DNA of 64,000 nucleotides, taken from contig BDGG01000005.1 of the NCBI GenBank assembly GCA_001949185.1, forward strand, positions 2,953,972 to 3,017,971. The letters run 5' to 3'. The DNA is from Ramazzottius varieornatus. Taxonomy: Eukaryota > Tardigrada > Eutardigrada > Parachela > Ramazzottiidae. Within the stretch, counting starts at the first letter, position 1; every line of letters begins with the position of its first letter. Below, piece after piece: positions 45,178-57,452 of the stretch. The notes below the pieces were generated by a model. The model did not search any database and was not told the DNA's origin. It worked only from the letters and a program-made list of their open reading frames with translations. A program made the translations under genes and the position numbers.

Positions 45178-45812
45178 CGCGGTTCCAACGCAACTGAAGC
45201 AGCTCAGAACATCAACGCGGCGTACAAGGAGGATTTCATTAACGAACGTACCGCTCGGTTTTGGTTCGATCGTTTCTGGACTGGATTGTTACCGTAGATG
45301 AGAAATGCATTCTCTACGATAACCACAAGCGCAAGTTTCAGTATTCGAGCGCCGGTGAAGCAGTGCTCCAGTCATGATCATGGTCTGGTGGGCTACTCGG
45401 GAAGCTGTGCATTACGGTTTCCTTCCACCCGCCACCAATGTTAATGCTGAGTATTACTGTTAAGCTCGCGGAGAAACAGCCGAGACTCGTCAACACAGAT
45501 GGAGTAATCTTGCTGCCGGACAACGCGAAACCTCATGCAGCGCAAATGACCTCCGCAAAAATCAAGAAGTCGGACATCGAACCGCTCGCTCATCCTCCTT
45601 ATAGCCCAGATCTCACTTGTTCAGACTATCACTTTTTCTTGAGTTTGGATAACTTCTTGCGTGATAAAACGTTCAATTCTGTAGACGAACTCAAATCCAC
45701 CTTTGAAAAGTTTCTTGCTTCGCTCTCCCCTGACTTCTGTCAGAAAGGTTTAGAAATGCTGCCCGAAAAGTGGAAAAAGTGTGTCGATAGTGTTGGTGAC
45801 TACTTCGATTAG
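45178..45812 (+). pseudogene. mariner transposase, internally deleted
   Basis: The N-terminal helix-turn-helix part (SNATEAAQNINAAY, RTARFWFDRFW) is fused directly to the catalytic domain (WIVTVDEKCILYDNHKRKFQ), so the second helix-turn-helix and linker are missing. The frame breaks after GEAVLQS near 45375 and reopens at VKLAEKQPRLVNTDG. The second and third acidic residues are present: LLPDNAKPHAA and PPYSPDLTCSDYHFF, i.e. the D34D signature of mariner elements. Ends at TAG 45812 (KKCVDSVGDYFD). Inactive. Confidence 0.85.
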
Positions 45813-46287
45813 AAAAGCAAAGCTCTGAGTCTGAAAACAATTTTCAAAGTTGACCCTAAAAAGCGGCAGTTTCATACTGGATAACCTGATAGGTTGCTCT
45901 TCTGACTAAGTGCATCTGTAGCGCGGGTCTCGCTATGGCGCTGATGAGTCAGTTCGGATGCTGATGTCAGCAGACCTAGGATACTCTTTCACTTAAAATC
46001 AAATTACGACTGATCTCAAATGTGGTCCTACAGTCTTGAAACGCGTTGAACACAACGGGAAGGACCATCCATCCCATTCGTTGTGCTGATCATGCCTCAT
46101 GAGTCTCTCATTGACCCTATGACAAGCAACAATCCTCAAACCTTTACTTCTCCAGTGACTATCCGTCTGTGAAACCATATAGTTAAGCTGGTGCTCCAGG
46201 TAGACAATGTATATGGTTTTCCGTACATAGGACCATATGGAGCAAGCAAGACCCAGTGCGCAGAGATCCTTAGATTAGACCTGGCCG

Positions 46288-48278
46288 ATGTCCATGACAC
46301 TGCAAGTTCAAGACTTTCTGGACATGGAGGAGAACCTGTTGATCATTTACAACCCTCAATGGCGCATCTTGGGGTACTTTGGTTTTCTTCCCGTTGACTA
46401 CCACGATCCCGCTAAGACCTTCAAGAAAGCATCCTATCCCCTGTGTTGTTTCCGAGCCTGTATTACCGCAGTTATGATCATTGGTCAGCTCTTCATGGTT
46501 TACGTGATTGGCGGGCTGTTCGTCTTTAGAATGATGGCTCCCTCAGCAGGAATGGCTGGAGGATCGTACAACAACATGGTCTTGAAAGTTCTGGAGATGT
46601 TACCCTACGTCATGATGGCATTCCGCTCTCTCTGCGTGATGGTGGTCCTCCTTGCGAAACGTAGGCATTGTGAGCCGCTTCGAGCCGAGACCATTGCCTT
46701 CTTCCGAACATGTTTCCACGGCTTCCTGCCGAGAACCAGACAGGCGCAGCGGTGGTCTCTTCTGGCAATCGTTATGTGTTCCGTGTCTTTCGTTCTACAC
46801 TTCAGCTGGGACATCTTACAGTTGTACGAGTATGCTGCTCGAATCCAGTACGACATGGAATTGGACTCGGGTTTGATTTATCCGCGCATCTCCGTCCGGG
46901 TCTACTTCATCTTATGGGCAGTCTTCGTCAGTGTTCCGTACTTCTTGTCTCAACAGGTGTACTCATGGGCTCTTATCTCGGCGGCCATTCTGTCCTCTAC
47001 TCTAAAAAGTCTGAAGGAACAGATTCGGAAAGAATACACGGCCGTGATAAAGTGCGGCAAGGGGCATTTGCCACTGCAGCAACTGAGCGATAAGGTCACC
47101 ACCTGGCAGACAGCTCACATGGAGATGCTGAGGTTCTGCCAAAGCTTGGAGCACTTCTTTTCCTGGATATTGTTCTTCATTTACTGTTGTGATTTCGCCA
47201 TCTTGTTGGGTTATACTGCGGGTTTCGTCAACCATATCCACGAAGAAGGGTGGCTCCGGAAGAATATCGCCGAGTTCGGGTACGCCGTCCTGATCTTTGC
47301 ATCGTATGGAACGGTGTTCGCTATACCCTTTGTAAGGGTCTACGAGAGGGTAAGCTAACCGTACTTTGTAGCTTCACAAAGTTAACGATTTATTGTCTTA
47401 CAGAGTTCCGGATTGCTGTTTGATTTGCACGAGCTGACTCTAGTCGTTAAGCAGTTTACCGGAAAGGAAAGCTGCGGGGTAATCATGATAAAGTTTGTGT
47501 AGTTCGTCTGACTATTGGTACTGTAATGCTTCATGAGCTTCGCAAAGCACGTCACCATACGCGTAAATTTTGCCCGTCAGGCACGGGTTTCACGCAGTCT
47601 GGCCAATCAACAATCCATCGTGTACCCCGCTATCGTTGGAAAACCCAGCCTGGCAGACTAGTTATCTTCTACAGAAGTAAACTGCATTCAAAAGTGCGGT
47701 TAAGATCTTCAACATGTTTCTTTGCAAACTTCTTCAAAGGCTTTCCCGAGTTCCGCAACGACTGAACAGTGCGCTTTGCTTCTTCCTCTCCATACCTCTT
47801 GATAATGAGGAGTCAATCGAACAGTCGACCCAGTTCAAAATCTCATGTGGCTTTGCTTGCGGATAATTTTCACGCATAAGATGACGTGCTTCGCGAAGTT
47901 CAAGAAGCATTACAGTACTATGAAACGTTTTAGTATGATACTTTCATCGTAGAGTCTGGAGCTTACTACCAACCTGAAAGAGTTAAAGGAGAACATACGG
48001 GATCACACTTGTCATTTCAGCGGTGGCGGACTCTTCCGTTACACCAGGGGCTTCCTCTTTGGTGTGAGTATCGTTGCATTGTTGAACTCGACTGTGATCT
48101 CGCAAAGATTGGGAAAAATTGCTTATAGACCCTCTCTTTGGCTCTCTCCATCAGCTTGCTGGTGAAAGAGCTGGTTTCGAAAGAGATGAATCATGCCGCA
48201 CAAAACTGCAACTGCGGGGTCATCAATGTCATATGCATGCAGAACCACACACAGTTACACACTGCGGATCCCTACTGA
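46288..48278 (+). CDS. 7TM gustatory-receptor-like chemoreceptor
   Basis: Four exons in phase 0: 46288-47349, 47404-47478, 47953-48063, 48129-48278 (465 aa). Exon 1 carries an intracellular N-terminus and about six membrane helices (ACITAVMIIGQLFMVYVIGG, WSLLAIVMCSVSFVLHFSW, VYFILWAVFVSVPYFLSQQV, SWILFFIYCCDFAILLGYTA, LIFASYGTVFAIPFV). Exons 2-4 encode SSGLLFDLHELTLVV, CHFSGGGLFRYTRGFLFG and the last helix TLSLALSISLLVKELVSKE. The layout, long intracellular loop before the last helices and short C-terminal exons resemble arthropod gustatory receptors, though the TYhhhhhQF motif is not seen. It shares all intron positions with the gene at 60448-62180. Start could also be ATG 46294 or 46324. 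Ligand unknown. Confidence 0.7.
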
Positions 48279-51251
48279 TAACTGGTTGGATATCGGTGAG
48301 ATTACTATGATTACCATGGGACAAGGCAATAGTTTTTTACTGACTGACCACGGAACAGTCATCGGACCGCCTCTGAGCAACAAGACTGCTTCCTAGCGGC
48401 ACTGTGCAAGCGGTCCTATTGACTGTCTGTCCTTTATCTTCTTTCCTCATTCGAACTGTTTCGAGTTTTTCACCCGGCCGCTCTTCAACCGGCGAACCTT
48501 TCACCACGCGGGCACTGACCAGCGTCCATCAAGCCAGCTCAGCGCTCGCCGGCATTCATTCCTCATTCTGCCTTTTGCTCGCACAGTGAATGTTGCTCCT
48601 GAAGCAAGTCTCGCTGTGCAAGTTTTTACCATCCAACGCTCCCTGCTTTTCCTATTCTATTTGTTCGTAGCAATTTCCATGTATAAATACATCGCTATCA
48701 ATAAAGGGAGCTTTTCACGTTGCGCACGGCTGAGCAAGCCAGCAATGCGTGGGTTCCCACAAAGGCACTCTGGTTCGCGAGTTCCTTTACATTAAAACTA
48801 AGTTAGTAGACCTTTCGATGCCCTACACCCAATGACCGCTCACTGAGTCAATAAATCCGCCACAGACCATCTAACTCAACAACCGTTCCGTGGTACTATA
48901 CTACAGTGTTCCAAACCAGCTGACTTGTCCAGAGGTGGCACTGGCATACGATTCGAAGGAATCTACATTTAGTAAATAACGCGGTACGATGGAGAGCCGG
49001 CGCTGTTCCACCAGATATCTCTCAAGCTCTTTGTTGAGATTTCGGATCAATCCTGCGCCAAATATGACGCGGGGGCAGTTTCGATCACCGTTATCGTCAT
49101 TGAATGCGTAGCAGCCCCGTGTGGCGTGATCATGTGAGTGCCTTGCGGATGTTCGTCGATCACTGGATCTTTGAACCTTCATCCGTGAATGTGCGCTGCA
49201 TTCTTCCTGCTCGTGGTTGCAGAGTTACAGCCTGACGGGGCCAAGTGACTACGACTTGTATAAAGCGCGTTAAAAAGTTCAGTTTATGTATTTCTCGCTC
49301 AGTCCTTCACACTTTTGATACAGCTTTTTAAGCAGTTTCCGATGGGATGTGGCACTTTCACGTCGGCTGAGAAATAGTTTGGAAAAGCTGGCCAGTATGA
49401 CTACCGGTGGGGAAGTCCTCTCTTTCTGACCGAAACGTCGTTTCTAAAATTCTGAGTTCCAGTACCAAACTTTAGTTCGATTACAGCGTACGTATAGCTA
49501 TCTAAACTGTCATCAGAAATCAGAAAATATAACAGAAACGCCAGGCTGAATCGAAAAATGAATTAACACTGCCGAATTTGACCATTGTGTCGGGAAAACT
49601 GCTTTTGCGGTAAAAATCACAGCTCTTGTCCTGAGCGGCAAATCTATGCTATCGGCCACTTGTCCTGTAGGCCGATTTCTGTTCTCATTTTATTAAATAA
49701 ACGTACCGCAGGACCTCAAGGCAGAAGCCAAAAACAAATTGCAGAAGACGGCCCCGGAAACCGCAAAAGTTAATGGATTTTTCTCTGTGAACATTCACTA
49801 GTTTTTTGTCGATTTTGACTTCCTCTGATCGGATTCCTGGCCTGTAAATTTTCAGGATGTAGTAAAGAGGATGTTGAACCAAGGAAAGTTAGTTTCGAAG
49901 TCCGGCAAAAACTCGATCAAGATCGCCCTAATTATATAGGTGGTAGTCAATTGGCCCCCTCAGGCTGTATATTCCAGGCATACACCCACGACAGTAAAGA
50001 CTGGTGGCTCTTAGGTAATCAGTATCTAAGCATAGCCAATCGTCAGTCAATTTTGTCAATTTTGTCTAAAATTGACAGCAGCTGACGCCGCTTATCCCTA
50101 AATCAGACTGGGCAGCTGGCTGAACCCGCGTTTTACCCAGGAATCAACATAAAAACTGATCTTTGGTGTCGCTGTTCGCCGGCGCACCCAGTAACGTGGC
50201 GGAGGTGACAAGAATATTTTCCGATCCTAACCCTCGACTAGTAATTGGAGGAACTACAGTAGCCCACCATTAGCTGGAGCACTTTACGCTGATCTGAGTC
50301 TCGCAAGAGCGCAGGCACAAACACTATGTAGAAATACATGAGGTGTATACAGTGTACCAAAAAATTAACCGTCGATAATGGGCGTGACAATTAAACGGCA
50401 GCTTAATCATCCTGTGACCAATAACTGTTTTAGTTCGCGGCATGCGCAAATTTCATTGGCCATTTCCATCTGGCTCCTTCGAACACCTATTTTCGACGGT
50501 TAATTTTTTGGTACACTGTACGTGGTCTTCGATCCAGCGGGGAATCGAACAGATGTTTCGGCTTTGCAACGTTCACGGAACGGTACGCTATTATACTTCC
50601 GGAAGCCGACACCATCACAGAGTTAACTTGTCGGGCAACGATGTGATAAAGGGCGTCAACTGCGCGCTCATCTTTCGTAGATAATCCCTCCGGAAGTTAC
50701 AGCGTGTGCCGTGCTAATACATTAGGGCACCGAAGTTGTCGCACTGATCATAGCGACATTAAAGCTCCAAGGATGTTAACCTAATCATCAATCTCGGCAA
50801 TCTTCCTGAATCCGCTGCCCTTAAGACACCTATAGCTTGTTCAAATGCTCACCGTTAATGCGATGTACATGTATTCTCAGGACAGAGCGGCGACGAGATC
50901 GTGAGGCAAACGAGGGCGCATCCGCGTCATGGAAATTCGCACCGGCGTACTTACCACTCTTTCGGCGCAGGGGTCATTAAATGGGACTTAAAGGGGGATT
51001 CAATGGGACCGCCACGATCTATCAGACCTGAAGCCAGTCTGGATGTATAATATTATGTTTACGGCTGAAGTACAAGCTGTACTGATCGAGCGTGGATGCG
51101 CGGCGCACATCATTCTTTACAAACGTTTAAAACTAGACTTTCGCATCTGTGGAAGACGCATTCCTTGTGACAGATATCAGCCATGAGTAACGGATAAATA
51201 CTTGGCCTGGTTATTGTCTATGAAAATTCCACAGTCAGCTGTTTGTTCAAC
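48279..51251. other. Long intergenic stretch with one MITE
   Basis: Holds the MITE at 50350-50518. A minus-strand frame 49182-48901 (ending FESYASATSGQVSWFGTL) is open for 93 codons but matches nothing I know and lacks splice support, so it is not called. No RNA genes seen. Confidence 0.4.
50350..50518. mobile_element. mariner-type MITE, family C (perfect TIRs)
   Basis: 169 bp with perfect 26-bp terminal inverted repeats beginning CAGTGTACCAAAAAATTAAC, flanked by TA on both sides (50348-50349, 50519-50520). The intact TIRs suggest recent insertion. Non-coding. Confidence 0.88.
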
Positions 51252-54132
51252 ATGATCATACTTCCGGGTCTGGACGAGCTTTTGGTGAATAAAATCGCTT
51301 TGGTCGACAATATTACACTAGTTTTTGATGAAGTGATTCCCACCGTGAAATTCTCGCTGAGTTTCCGCATTTTCGCCACAACGATCCATGCTTTGCTTCT
51401 AATATGGGGTGTTGTTGGGAATACCTTAGTGACTATTGTGGTACAAAAGGACAAGTCCATACGGACACCGACTTATTACTACCTGGTTCGTACAGTTTGC
51501 CGAAGGTTTCTTTTCTCTCATTAGCTATCTAGTTAGTGACTGTCGTGTTCATGTTTTGCAGGCTTCATTGACGATAGCTGACTTGATTGTGCTGGTATCG
51601 GCACTTCCGGAGACCATCGTCTCGTACCATCTCTACGTTCGTCAATGGATATTCGGGTCGTTCGGATGTTCCGCCTGGGTCTTTTTGAATTTTCTGGGGA
51701 TCAACGTCAGTAGCACAAGGTAGAAGGGATCCATGATTACTTTCCTGGGGCTATGTCAGTTCATTTCAAAATACATTACGCGTCTTGAAGTTATTCTGGC
51801 TCCCACCGTATGTTGCCGGGTGTGCGTATAAAGCAACCACATGTCCACATCGCTAGGGTTCTGTGGGGTTATTTTTGATGTGATTGTTATATCCCTGACG
51901 ATATCAATCAGGCACCGTAAGGTGACATTGGCATCTGGAGAAAACCGCTCATCACGCCTCTTTCCTAAGAAACGTTTCCGCAGGCCGCACAGACTTGGGG
52001 TGAGGCTCTTAGCAAAACACAGGCGCAAACACATTAATTTTGATCCCCAAGTGTCCAAAACTAGCATAGCTGTGACGTTTCACTGAAGCCCAAGGTCAGT
52101 GAGATAACGTACAATTGTACGGACCAAGTCATCGACGGTAATGCGGGTATCTACAGTAAATATTACGACCTATAGACTAAAAGTATTCGTGACTATTGTC
52201 ATCCGTCTAACACACTTCGTCCGCTGTGATTAAACTGATCAGTCAAAACAAAAACTCATACGAGCGTGTTGACAAAAAGGTATAACCAATCAATATCCGA
52301 CACGCCGGTAACAGATGAGTTGATGGAAACGATTACACCAGTTAATGAAACACTGACTCGTAAAACTCACAGGGATAGTAACGTGTTAAAACTATCACTA
52401 GCTCCCAGGCATTTTACGTCTCGTATTAATAACTTGCAGTACACGAACAACGGGATATTATGGGCCAGTAAAAATTACGGGCCAGGCGGAAAAGACGGCA
52501 AATTTACAATTTGTATGGAAGTCAGAAACAGAAATCGCACAAATGACGTAACGTAGAGAAATTCAACCGTAGACAATTGTTATGGACAGTGGCCATCAGC
52601 TGATCGGCTGTTTTACTCTAACGCTTCAACGGTGCTGTCGACTTCCTCCCGGAGAAGCCTTGGACCATCTTAAACTGTTGAAGGTGTGCGTGTTCCGGTA
52701 AAATGGAGATCTAACTGCTATAGCAGAATAATATGATAAGCTTTAGCTCTACGGCCCAATATCCAGCACGTAAGTACAGCAGTGGAGCCTTCGATGCTGG
52801 TTTTTACTTGTAGCAAGAATCACCTGCCCGTGCCGCCGTAGCGAAAGGGCCTGGTCCGTAATTTTACTGGCCCACAATATCCCGTCGTTCGTGTAAGGAA
52901 TCTGGGAGAAGCCTGGGAGCTGCCTGACGGAAACCCAGTCCATACCGTCCTAAATTTCGAGGTTTCCGAATCATTTCGGCCGTCATACACATGCGGTCAA
53001 CGCTGATCGATTTTTTGGTCGCTAAACTGTTATGTCTGCTGGTCCAGAGTTCAATCACGCCGTGCGCGTGTGATGAGTGTAGGACAGTAGACACAACCCT
53101 CACTCAAAATTTAAATCCGGGTGGACAGTGTTGACTGCATTGTACTGTAGTACGGCGGACAGCAACTTGGAGCCAAACGCATGAAATGACACGTCTTTTT
53201 ATTCTCAGCATACTGTGTTTCACCGTGGAGAGGTACATCGGTTTGTGCAAGCCGTTATTGGCGCAGAAACTGTGCACGCCAAAGCGGGCCTGCTACGTCA
53301 TCGCCGTTTCCTGGTTTATGGGAGTAATCTACGCCAGCCCCTGGCTGTTTCTCACAGGCCTGAATCCGCACCTCGATTATCCAGAAATGCAGACATGCGA
53401 CTACAGTCTCGAGCGCAAACGATACGCTAATGTCTTCATCGCAGACCTGGTCTTGTTCTACGTATTTCCGCTCGCCGTCTCCGTCACACTGTACGTCAAG
53501 ATTGGGCTCACCGTCGGGCTGAGCCACAAGATGTTACTTGCGCGATCCATTCTTCGCCAAGAAAGCCATACTCAAACTGGGCGGATTGAAGAGAGGCTGA
53601 CACCGGAGAGAAATCTGGCTGGGCGAATAGCAGACAGGCTAACGCCGGAAACTGAAAGTCTTCGCAGTCGGCTGGAGTCTGTGTCCAGAAAGGATTCCGC
53701 CATAGTCGAGAAAGAATCTGTAAGTCCGGCAGACGAAATGTGGCTCCAAGCCAACTGCGAAAGATGTCACTGATTTGCAGGCGAGGCCGTATCTGCTTGC
53801 CTCTAAGCGGTTTCACGCACTGTTTCGCTCTCCCGCAGGTTACCCCAGCTACGGATTGATCATTAACCCCTCTTGGTTTGCAGGTGACAGGGATGCTATT
53901 CGTAATCGTTATTTTGTTCGCGGTTCTGCTCTTGCCATACAGAGTTCTCCTGGTGTACAACTCCGTCGCGGAATACCCCTATCTCAACAACTGGTATTTG
54001 CTCTTCGCCAAGACATTCATATTTATCAACTCGTCAATCAACCCTTTCTTGTTCAATGTCATGAGCAAAAAGTTCCGCAAAGCATTCATGAAAGTCATCT
54101 TTCGCATTCCGAGAGAAGGAACTAAAGTATGA
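51252..54132 (+). CDS. TRH-receptor-like neuropeptide GPCR
   Basis: Class A (rhodopsin-type) receptor for a peptide. Four exons: 51252-51485, 51562-51719, 53209-53719, 53884-54132 (383 aa). TM1 VVGNTLVTIVVQ; TM2 SLTIADLIVLVSALPE; the TM3 disulfide Cys in FGCSAWVF; after an intron, ERY (CFTVERYIGLCKPLLAQKLC); TM4-ECL2 SWFMGVIYASPWLFLTGLNP with Cys in MQTCDYS; TM5 LVLFYVFPLAVSVTLYVKIG; a Ser/Arg-rich third loop; TM6 LFVIVILFAVLLLPYRVLL; TM7 NSSINPFLFNVMSKKFR, where NPFLF replaces NPxxY. The CKPLLAQKLCTPKRA segment and Pro-Trp in TM4 are typical of TRHR-like receptors. N-glycosylation site NIT in the N-terminus. Intron 2 is 1.49 kb and contains a pogo-type element. Confidence 0.85.
52442..52893. 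mobile_element. pogo-type element, 452-bp deletion derivative
   Basis: Ends CACGAACAACGGGATATTAT and the inverted ATATCCCGTCGTTCGTG, TA on both sides. Its first 170 bp (AAAGACGGCAAATTTACAAT..., GACAGTGGCCATCAGCTGAT) match the 880-bp element at 25703-26582, including sequence absent from the 200-bp MITEs, but the transposase segment is missing. It lies within intron 2 of the GPCR gene. Confidence 0.82.
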
Positions 54133-54984
54133 GTGTTTCTGTCTCGATGCGTCGAGCACCACCATCCCAACAACGATGGTCGCGAGTTGGTAGACCCACA
54201 CGGCTATGAGTTTCCTGCTCGAGTGCGTTCAGCCGGGATGTTTTTGGATGTCGGTGAGCGGGGTCATGTGGACGGAGATACATGTACGTCGAAAAATTAT
54301 GGGACAGTAAAAATTACAGGACAGGCGGAAAGGACGGCAAAATAGAATATCAAGCGTAGAGAAGCGTCGAGAAGTATGCTAGAGTAAATCAACCATGTCT
54401 GAACGTGCTTCCGTACCGCCATAGCGAAAAGGCCTGTCCTGTAATTTCCACTGTCCCCTAATTTCTCGTCGTACGTGTATAGTACGTACCGTTCGCTTTT
54501 TTAATCTGAGATCCCCATCATTCTGGCTCTCCTTTCCCTGGAAACAAGTAGCGTCCATTTTGATTCACTCATCCATTTTTTACTGAATCAGTTATGTTTG
54601 TGTGTGCATGGCACATGTTGGCTTCTGATTTGAACAATCGATTGAAGCAACTCGTTGTCCAGGATGGATTTCTCAACTGAAACGTAATAATTATTATTAG
54701 GCACCTTGTATTCGTTTACTGTCACCTTTACGAAGCGACTGACATCAGACAGGCTCAGTGAGAGAAAAAGGATTGTCAAAGATATACATAGGTACATAGG
54801 TACATAGGAGTACTGGCCAGCGACGTAATTTTCACACGGTTCAACCCGGCCTTCAATAGCTTTGATGTAATGGTGCGTGCCAGTTTCCCTTCCACAACAT
54901 GGAGCTACTTGGGTAGCTTATGTCAGCCTTCTGTTTGGTCCGACTTAGGGTACTCGATCTTACGAAGTTATTTCCAAATCTCTG
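54133..54984. other. Spacer with one MITE before the LINE
   Basis: Contains the family A MITE (54293-54477) and a short tandem repeat GGTACATA near 54790. Nothing else recognised. Confidence 0.4.
54293..54477. mobile_element. pogo-derived MITE, family A
   Basis: Ends ATGTACGTCGAAAAATTATG and the inverted CCTAATTTCTCGTCGTACGTG next to TA; the middle keeps GGCGGAAAGGACGGCAAAAT and CGTACCGCCATAGCGAAAAG. Orientation is opposite to the copy at 1074. Confidence 0.78.
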
Positions 54985-57136
54985 GTGGCGGGTTCGGGCA
55001 GAACCTTTTTCTGGCCAGATGGAAATGGTTTACCGTTGAACGGATACTCTTTCAAAAATGCCTTCAACACGATCTATAGAGACAAACTGTTGGATCAAGT
55101 CCGTGAAGTCCTCCCAAACTATTACTCTTTCTTCTGGCAATGCTATAGGTTTCCTTCCAAGCTCATCTACGGACAGCACATTCTGGCTTCAGCAAGAAGA
55201 GTTCAGCTAGGGGATCTGTTGGGTCCTATGCTCTTCTGTCTGGCCATCGAAGCTCTCACCAAGAAGCTCACTTCTCCTTTCAACCTATGGTACTGGGACG
55301 ATGGAACCATCGGTGGGGACTGCAGCAAGGTACTCGCGGACCTCTGCACGGTGATTTCCGAAGGGATGCGCATCGGTCTCGAGCTGAACCCGTCGAAGTG
55401 TGAGCTCTTCCTACAGGGTGGCACATCAGGAGAAAGAGAAAGGATACGGAGGGCATTCAGCTTGGTGTGTCCTGGGATCATCTTCCCGTCTCGCGCGGAA
55501 CTCACCCTCCTCGAAGCTCCGCTACTACAAGAAGTCCTGGAGCCTGCCATTGAAGAGAAGAGAGGTAAGTTGTCTGTACTGTCATCAAGACTAGATCTTC
55601 TTTTCTCTTACCAGGCGCTGTTTTTGCTGGAAAAACTGCCTGGAGCTCCCCAAGCTGCTCTACGTCCTTCGCTGCTCGCCCACCTGGAAGGTTCCTGCAG
55701 CATTGCAAGCCTTTGACGATTTCCTCCGTCGCAGCGTAGCAGAGATCTCGAACAACAGTATGGATGGCTCCACATGGCTTCAAGCTTCCTTGCCCGTTAG
55801 GGCATCAGACGCGCAGAGAGGATCGCGCTCCCAGCCTTTATGGCTTCCATCCACTCTGTGCAGGCGCTGGTGCTCTCCATCTACCCGGAAAACGACCTGG
55901 ACAGCGTCGTCAACGGCGGACTGGACCACTGGCCACTTCTGACTTCGGCTGAATTGCCAGTTCCCGCTCTTCGCCGACAGCAGCGTGTCCGGGACCTGCC
56001 TATGGTGACGGAAGAATTCGGAAGTCCGATCGACCAAAGCGATATGACAAGCAGGGCTAGACTGATGGCTGTTTCGACAAAGACCTTCGGAACCTGGCTG
56101 CGCGCTCTGCCGGCTTCTTCACTTGGGAATCTCCTCGACGACAACACACTGCGGATCAGCGTTGGGCTGCGGCTAGGATCGAGATTATGTCAGCCAACAT
56201 GTGCCGCTGTGGAGAAGTAGTCGACGAGTATGGGCTCCACGGTCTGAGCTGTCTAAAGAGCGCGGGACGCCACAGTAGGCACGCTAGTTTGAACGAGTCG
56301 GTGCGAAGAGCCCTCGTTTCAGCACAAGTTCCGAAGGTTCTAGAACCACTAGGATGTTCGCGGGACGATGGACTGAGACCTGATGGAAAGACCATGATAC
56401 CTTGGAAGAATGAGAAGGAATTAGTTTGAGATGTGACTATGGTAGATACATTGGCGAAGTCCTACGTCGGAAAGACAAGAGAGAAGGTGGGAGCTGCCGC
56501 CGAAGACGCGGAAGAGAGAAAGATCCAGAAATACCAAGGCATCGCTTCACAGTACCTTTTCGTTCCTTTGGGACTCGAGACCTTCGGATCTTGGGGATCT
56601 GCAGCGACGGAATTGATCAATGCGATCGGGAAGAAGCTTGTTGAGTTTTCTTTTGAGACTAGATCTCTTCAATGTTTCAAACAGCGCTTGCCTCTTGCCA
56701 TACAGCGAGGTAATGCTTTTTGGGTTATGGGTACTGCGAAAGAGACTAAAGGACTCGAAGAAACATTTTACGTTCTGAATCTTAGGAAGGGAAGACCCGT
56801 GTCCACGTAACTTGTTGATTTTGATTTAGTGTTCGGTTTCATTGTGGTCTTCTTTTGAAGAAAAAGTTACTTGTTTGAATAAAGCAATCCTTAGCAGGTG
56901 AGACGGTTCTCCACGTAGCTCCTGGACTTTTCCGCTGGCCTTTACGTAGAACTTGCACGTCGCGACGCGATGATTCGTTTTCTTGTACTTCCCCTCGCCG
57001 CGGTCGAATTGTTCTCAAACTTTCAGCCTGCTGGCATCATTCTCCTCTGCAGTCCGGGTTGTGGGAGTGGTATTTCGTCGTCCAAAGAGTCCATAGCACT
57101 ATAATATTGCTGTGGAATGAACTTAGAAGGCTGGAA
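54985..57136 (+). mobile_element. LINE-type retrotransposon, copy 2 (5'-truncated)
   Basis: RT region: NAFNTIYRDKLLDQVREVLP, LLGPMLFCLAIEAL, catalytic YWDDG, GLELNPSKCELF. After several frame changes it continues with a segment rich in landmarks: MCRCGEVVDEYGLHGLSC, AGRHSRHASLNESVRRAL, LRPDGKTMIPW, DVTMVDTLAKSYV, LGLETFGSWGSAA, ending ...GRPVST at TAA 56810. A stop (TGA) replaces the expected Trp before DVTMVDTLA. AATAAA at 56880 lies in a 3' UTR ending at about 57136. Nearly identical to copy 1 in the shared parts, with the same frameshifts. 5' truncation is typical of target-primed reverse transcription. Confidence 0.85.
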
Positions 57137-57452
57137 AAATACTCTCTAGTAAGGTATACTCTGACTGACGAAGTAAGCTGATGAAGATTTGATACACTTC
57201 CTGTTTCTGCTAATCGAAATTCGGAAGACTACATCCACCTCTCTGCCCCAGGTACGGAATCCTGGAAGACACTACAGGAACAGGAAGTGACGTCGAAACC
57301 TGGGCGTTACATGATTTATTCAATCAAGCGGTTAGATGTCATCGTTGTAGATTCGTTATTGATTGACAAGTTTGCGCTATGCTTTGGAATACGAGCTAAT
57401 CACTTGTGCTCAGAAGTTTTCTTTCCTCTATTCTGCTGCTCCCGATAGCGCC
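57137..57452. other. Short spacer
   Basis: Between LINE 3' end and the DDE_1 gene; presumably includes that gene's promoter. No core element seen. Confidence 0.4.

Noticed and set aside
48901-49182. 93-codon minus-strand open frame
   Set aside because: No family resemblance, no splice sites or paralogue; probably chance.
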